Origin: a bacterium
Lineage (GTDB): Bacteria > Pseudomonadota > Alphaproteobacteria > Rhizobiales > Xanthobacteraceae
DNA length: 9,291 nt
Assembly: GCA_029946075.1 (NCBI GenBank)
Contig: JAQSDT010000016.1
Coordinates: 1-9,291 of the forward strand
Reading direction: 5' to 3'
In this document: positions 6,434 through 9,291 of the stretch, one piece after another
How positions within the stretch are numbered: the first letter of the stretch is position 1
Layout: each line of letters begins with the position of its first letter
Notes under the pieces: model-generated
Told to the model about the DNA's origin: nothing
What the model saw: the letters and a program-made list of their open reading frames with translations, nothing else
Databases searched by the model: none
Made by a program: the position numbers and the translations under genes

Positions 6434-6478
6434 GCATGATCCGGAAGAGCGGGTGCCGGTCCTCGGATCCAATCGTGC
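6434..6478. repeat. 45-bp interspersed palindromic element (Bradyrhizobium/Rhodopseudomonas type)
   Basis: Beginning 2 nt after the livF stop, this 45-bp imperfect palindrome opens with GCATGATCCGGAAGAG, has GTGCCGGTCC in the middle and closes with ATCGTGC. The outer arms GCATGAT and ATCGTGC pair over 7 bp if one G-U pair is allowed, and CCG (6441-6443) can pair with CGG (6464-6466). From memory, Bradyrhizobium and Rhodopseudomonas intergenic regions carry many copies of an element of this length that starts GCATGATCCGGAAAAG and ends GATCATGC; this would be a diverged copy. That link is recall, not a search. It may act as a mRNA 3'-end or stabilising structure for the liv transcript. It has no T-run, so it is not a classical terminator. 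Confidence 0.6.
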
Positions 6479-6501
6479 CTCTATATGACGCACTCAAGGC
6501 C

Positions 6502-6530
6502 TTGGCGTTACGAGCGAATTTGAGTTAAAT
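6502..6530 (+). promoter_or_regulatory. Weak candidate promoter before the acyl-CoA synthetase gene
   Basis: TTGGCG (6502-6507) and TTAAAT (6525-6530) are separated by exactly 17 bp in the most AT-rich part of the 170-bp spacer. Each matches the sigma-70 hexamer at four of six positions. If used, it would let the synthetase and binding-protein genes be expressed apart from livHMGF. This is a prediction with low support. Confidence 0.3.
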
Positions 6531-6549
6531 TCCAGCCCTGCTTCGGGAA

Positions 6550-6569
6550 AAGACCGGCTGAAGACCGGC
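6550..6569 (+). repeat. Direct repeat AAGACCGGC with 11-bp period
   Basis: Two identical 9-bp units AAGACCGGC at 6550-6558 and 6561-6569 are separated by TG, a period of 11 bp or about one helical turn. The shorter core AGACCGGC recurs at 6609-6616, just inside the synthetase gene. The pair sits about 20 bp downstream of the candidate -10 box. It could be a binding site for a regulator that recognises direct repeats, or a small slippage duplication. Confidence 0.35.
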
Positions 6570-6602
6570 GTCCGGAGCGGGCGATGAGAGGGAGGAAGAT
6601 GC

Positions 6603-8441
6603 ATGGCCAGACCGGCAGTGCTGACGGTCGCCGACACGATCGCAAAGAGCTTTCTGCTGTCCGTGGAAAAGCGCGGCGACAGGCCGGCGATCCGTGAAAA
6701 GAAGTTCGGCATCTGGCAGCCGACCAGTTGGCGCGAATGGCTGCAGATTTCCAAGGACGTGGCTTACGGGCTGCACGCCATCGGCTTCAAGCCCGGCGAC
6801 GTCGCCTCGATCGTCGCCAATGCCGTGCCGGAATGGGTCTACGCCGACATGGGCGTGCTCTGTGCCGGCGGCGTTTCCTCCGGCATCTATCCGACCGATT
6901 CTGCGGTGCAGGTCGAATATCTCATCAACGATTCCTCGACCAGGGTGATCTTCGCCGAAGACGAGGAACAGCTCGACAAAATCCTGTCGTGCCGCTCGCG
7001 TTGTCCGACGCTGCAGAAGATTATCGTGTTCGACATGGAAGGCCTCAGCGCCTTCAGCGATCCGATGGTGCTGTCGCTCGGTGAATTCATGGCGCTCGGA
7101 CGCAACTACGCCCAGGGCAAGGAGACGCTGTGGGACGAGATGATCGGCAGCCGTAGCGCCGGCGATCTCGCGATCCTGGTCTACACTTCGGGGACGACCG
7201 GCCCGCCAAAGGGCGCCATGCATTCCAACCGCAGCGTGACGCACCAGATGCGCCACGCCAACGATCTGTTTCCCTCGACCGACGCCGAGGAGCGGCTGGT
7301 GTTCCTGCCGCTCTGCCATGTCGCCGAGCGGATCGGCGGTTATTACCTCTCGCTGGCGCTGGGCTCGGTGATGAACTTCGCCGAAAGCCCGGAAACCGTG
7401 CCGGACAATCTGCGCGAGGTGCAGCCGACCGCGTTCCTCGCGGTGCCCAGGATCTGGGAAAAATTCTATTCCGGCATTACGATCGCGCTGAAGGATGCGA
7501 CGTCGTTCCAGAACTGGATGTATCGCAAGGCGCTCGGCATCGGCAATCGCATGACCGAATACAGGCTGCAGGGCGATACGCCGCCGCTGACGCTGCGGCT
7601 CGCCAATCAGGCGGCCTATTATCTCGTGTTCCGCAACATTCGCCGTATGCTCGGACTCGACCGCTGCCGGCTGGCGTTTACCGGCGCCGCGCCGATCTCG
7701 CCGGATCTGATTCGCTGGTATCTCGCGCTCGGCCTCGACATGCGCGAGGTCTATGGCCAGACCGAGAATTGCGGCGTCGCCACCATCATGCCGCCCGAAC
7801 GCATCAAGCTCGGTTCGGTCGGCAAGGCCGCGCCGTGGGGAGAGGTGATGATTTCACCGGCAGGCGAAATCCTCATCAAGGGCGACTTCCTGTTCATGGG
7901 CTATCTGAATCAGCCGGAGAAAACCGCCGAGACCATCGACGCCAAGGGATGGTTGCATACCGGCGACGTCGGCTCGATCGACAATGAAGGCTTCGTCAAG
8001 ATCACCGATCGGATGAAGGACATCATCATCACGTCGGGCGGCAAGAACATCACGCCGTCGGAAATCGAGAACCAGCTCAAATTCTCGCCTTACGTCTCGG
8101 ACGCCGTCGTCATCGGCGACAAGCGGCCGTATCTGACGTGTCTTCTCATGATCGACCAGGAGAATGTCGAGAAGTTCGCGCAGGACCACGACATTCCCTT
8201 TACCAACTATGCCAGCCTGTGCCGTGCGCCGCAGATCCAGGACTTGATCCATCGCGAGATCGAGGCGGTCAATGTCAATTTCGCACGGGTCGAGACCATC
8301 AAGAAATTCTTCCTGATCGAGCGTCAGCTGACGCCCGAGGACGAGGAATTGACGCCGACCATGAAGCTGAAGCGGAGCTTCGTGAACAAGCGTTACGCGG
8401 CCGAGATCGACGCCATGTACGGCGAACGGGCGGTGGCGTGA
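6603..8441 (+). CDS. AMP-forming acyl-CoA synthetase (long-chain FadD-like)
   Basis: A 612-residue adenylate-forming enzyme that activates a carboxylic acid with ATP to an acyl-AMP and transfers it to CoA. The motifs run in order: phosphate-binding loop YTSGTTGPPKG (194-204), FLPLCHVAERIGG (234-246), the acyl-binding region AVPRIWEKFYSGI (280-292), FTGAAPIS (359-366), YGQTE (384-388), WLHTGDVG (450-457), ITDRMKDIIITSGGKNITPS (467-486), and the C-terminal catalytic lysine in PTMKLKR, probably K588. Length and the VPRIWEK motif fit long-chain or bulky-acid synthetases better than acetate or small aromatic-acid enzymes, but the acid cannot be read from sequence. The ribosome-binding site GGAGGA (6591-6596) is 6 nt before the ATG at 6603; an ATG at 6599 is out of frame. 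It lies 170 bp after livF and 93 bp before a binding-protein gene, which suggests that it activates the imported substrate. Confidence 0.9.
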   Translation: MARPAVLTVADTIAKSFLLSVEKRGDRPAIREKKFGIWQPTSWREWLQISKDVAYGLHAIGFKPGDVASIVANAVPEWVYADMGVLCAGGVSSGIYPTDSAVQVEYLINDSSTRVIFAEDEEQLDKILSCRSRCPTLQKIIVFDMEGLSAFSDPMVLSLGEFMALGRNYAQGKETLWDEMIGSRSAGDLAILVYTSGTTGPPKGAMHSNRSVTHQMRHANDLFPSTDAEERLVFLPLCHVAERIGGYYLSLALGSVMNFAESPETVPDNLREVQPTAFLAVPRIWEKFYSGITIALKDATSFQNWMYRKALGIGNRMTEYRLQGDTPPLTLRLANQAAYYLVFRNIRRMLGLDRCRLAFTGAAPISPDLIRWYLALGLDMREVYGQTENCGVATIMPPERIKLGSVGKAAPWGEVMISPAGEILIKGDFLFMGYLNQPEKTAETIDAKGWLHTGDVGSIDNEGFVKITDRMKDIIITSGGKNITPSEIENQLKFSPYVSDAVVIGDKRPYLTCLLMIDQENVEKFAQDHDIPFTNYASLCRAPQIQDLIHREIEAVNVNFARVETIKKFFLIERQLTPEDEELTPTMKLKRSFVNKRYAAEIDAMYGERAVA

Positions 8442-8473
8442 GCGGCCAGACGTGAGCTAGTTCCAACGTAAAC

Positions 8474-8505
8474 GGCGAAGGACCGAGAAGGCCCCACCCT
8501 TCGCC
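8474..8505 (+). promoter_or_regulatory. Hairpin in the leader of the binding-protein gene
   Basis: GGCGAAGG (8474-8481) and CCTTCGCC (8498-8505) form a perfect 8-bp GC-rich stem with a 16-nt loop, ending 18 nt before the ribosome-binding site of the binding-protein gene. No T-run follows, so it is not a standard terminator. A stable hairpin here could block exonuclease decay and give higher expression of the binding protein than of the upstream genes, as known for other ABC operons. The stem is certain; the role is inferred. Confidence 0.4.
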
Positions 8506-8534
8506 CAACACGGGCCAACCAAGAGGAGACTGCA

Positions 8535-9291
8535 ATGTCGAAATCGTTCAAGGCGCTGGGCCTTGCGGTCAGCGCCCTTGCGCTGACCCAGCTGCCCGCC
8601 GCCGCGCAGACCAAGATTACCAATGAAGGCATCTCGGCGTCCGAGATCGTCATCGGTACCCATCAGGATCTGTCCGGCCCGATCAAGGTCTGGGGCGTGC
8701 CGGTTTCCAACGGCATGAAGATGGCGGTGGAAGAAATCAACGCCGCCGGCGGCATCAACGGTCGCAAGATCAAGATGATCCTCGAGGACAGCGGCTACGA
8801 TCCGAAGAAGGCCGTGCTGGCGTCGCAGAAGATGGTCGAGCGCGACAAGGTCTTCGCCATGGTCGGCCCGATGGGCTCGCCCACCGTGCTCGCCGCGCAG
8901 GATATCCTGTTCGACGCCGGCGTGCTGCAACTGTTCCCGCTGACGGCGGCCGAATTCACCTTCAAGTTCGATCCGGCCAAGCCACAGGAGCGGCTGAAAT
9001 TCAGCAACCTGCTGCCCTATGTCGAGAGCACGCGCGCAGTAGTGAAGTACATGGTCGAAGCGAAGGGCTTCAAGAAGCCCTGCATCCTGCATCAGGACGA
9101 CGAGTACGGAAAGAACGTGCTTGACGGCTTCACGCAGCAGGTCGCTGCGATGAAGCTGACGCCGGCCTCGGTCACCAGCTACAAGCGCGGCGCTTCCGAC
9201 TTCAGCGCGCAGATCGCCAAGATGAAGGCCGACGGCTGCGATGTGGTCGTGCTCGGCACCGTGATTCGCGAGACCATCGGCGCGATGGGCG
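8535..9291 (+). CDS. LivK-like periplasmic binding protein of the HAAT importer, 3' end beyond window
   Basis: The frame is open from the ATG at 8535 to the last base, giving 252 residues of a protein that is normally about 380-410 long. Residues 1-24 look like a Sec signal peptide: lysines at 3 and 6, a hydrophobic core at 8-20 and a cleavage site PAAA|Q after A24. The mature part is a type I periplasmic binding fold (Peripla_BP_6): SEIVIGTHQDLSGP (36-49), AVEEINAAGGINGRKI (64-79), LEDSGYDPKKAV (83-94), VGPMGSPTVLAAQ (110-122), DDEYGKNVLDGF (188-199) and YKRGASDFSAQIAKMKADG (216-234). It should capture the solute in the periplasm and deliver it to LivH-LivM. AGGAG (8524-8528) is 6 nt before the ATG. 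Its position behind an acyl-CoA synthetase argues for a carboxylic-acid ligand, but the sequence alone does not prove this. Confidence 0.92.
   Translation, partial: MSKSFKALGLAVSALALTQLPAAAQTKITNEGISASEIVIGTHQDLSGPIKVWGVPVSNGMKMAVEEINAAGGINGRKIKMILEDSGYDPKKAVLASQKMVERDKVFAMVGPMGSPTVLAAQDILFDAGVLQLFPLTAAEFTFKFDPAKPQERLKFSNLLPYVESTRAVVKYMVEAKGFKKPCILHQDDEYGKNVLDGFTQQVAAMKLTPASVTSYKRGASDFSAQIAKMKADGCDVVVLGTVIRETIGAMG

Noticed and set aside
6525..7319. Minus-strand frame of 264 codons opposite the acyl-CoA synthetase, and similar frames at 8457-9092 and 5557-6279
   Set aside because: These are antisense shadows with His/Arg/Asp-rich composition and no recognisable domains. The plus-strand genes carry complete catalytic motifs.
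1..9291. Defence system, mobile element, phage remnant, CRISPR array or biosynthetic cluster
   Set aside because: No transposase, integrase, nuclease, reverse transcriptase, toxin-antitoxin pair, regular spacer array or terminal inverted repeats were seen. All substantial genes belong to ordinary transport and acyl-activation families.

Overview
The window is GC-rich alphaproteobacterial DNA. The protein sequences and a 45-bp interspersed palindrome behind livF suggest Bradyrhizobium or a close relative such as Rhodopseudomonas. I recognise these from memory and ran no search. The gene content is conventional. The less ordinary material lies in the intergenic spacers.

Layout. Positions 1-288 hold the 3' end of a TctC-type solute-binding protein gene on the plus strand. 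It meets, tail to tail with a 6-bp gap, a two-gene minus-strand operon: an ABC ATPase (start near 2573) followed by an ABC-2-like membrane protein (1818-295), joined by a 4-nt ATGA overlap. A 284-287-bp divergent spacer follows, with a cluster of inverted repeats and a TTGACA promoter-like box. From about 2861 to the window end, all genes are on the plus strand: livH, livM, livG and livF (a complete HAAT-family branched-chain-amino-acid-type ABC importer core), then an AMP-forming acyl-CoA synthetase, then a LivK-like periplasmic binding protein cut off by the window edge.

How the genes fit together. livH/livM overlap by 1 nt, livM/livG by 4 nt, and livG/livF are 10 nt apart, so these four are translated as a unit. 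The binding protein delivers substrate to the LivH-LivM channel, driven by the LivG and LivF ATPases. The acyl-CoA synthetase sits between the ATPases and the binding protein, which suggests that the imported compound is a carboxylic acid (fatty, alicyclic or aromatic) converted to a CoA thioester on entry, rather than leucine, isoleucine or valine. This is inferred from gene context. The divergent ABC-2 pair looks like an unrelated exporter or membrane-remodelling transporter of unknown substrate.

Non-coding stretches. 2574-2860 holds two or three overlapping inverted repeats, a possible 12-codon upstream ORF on the minus strand, the liv promoter candidate and a small hairpin before the livH ribosome-binding site. 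6433-6602 holds the interspersed palindrome, a weak promoter and an 11-bp-period direct repeat. 8442-8534 holds an 8-bp-stem hairpin ahead of the binding-protein gene. I saw no tRNA, rRNA, CRISPR array, insertion sequence, phage gene or clear intrinsic terminator, and no convincing evidence of a new biological system.
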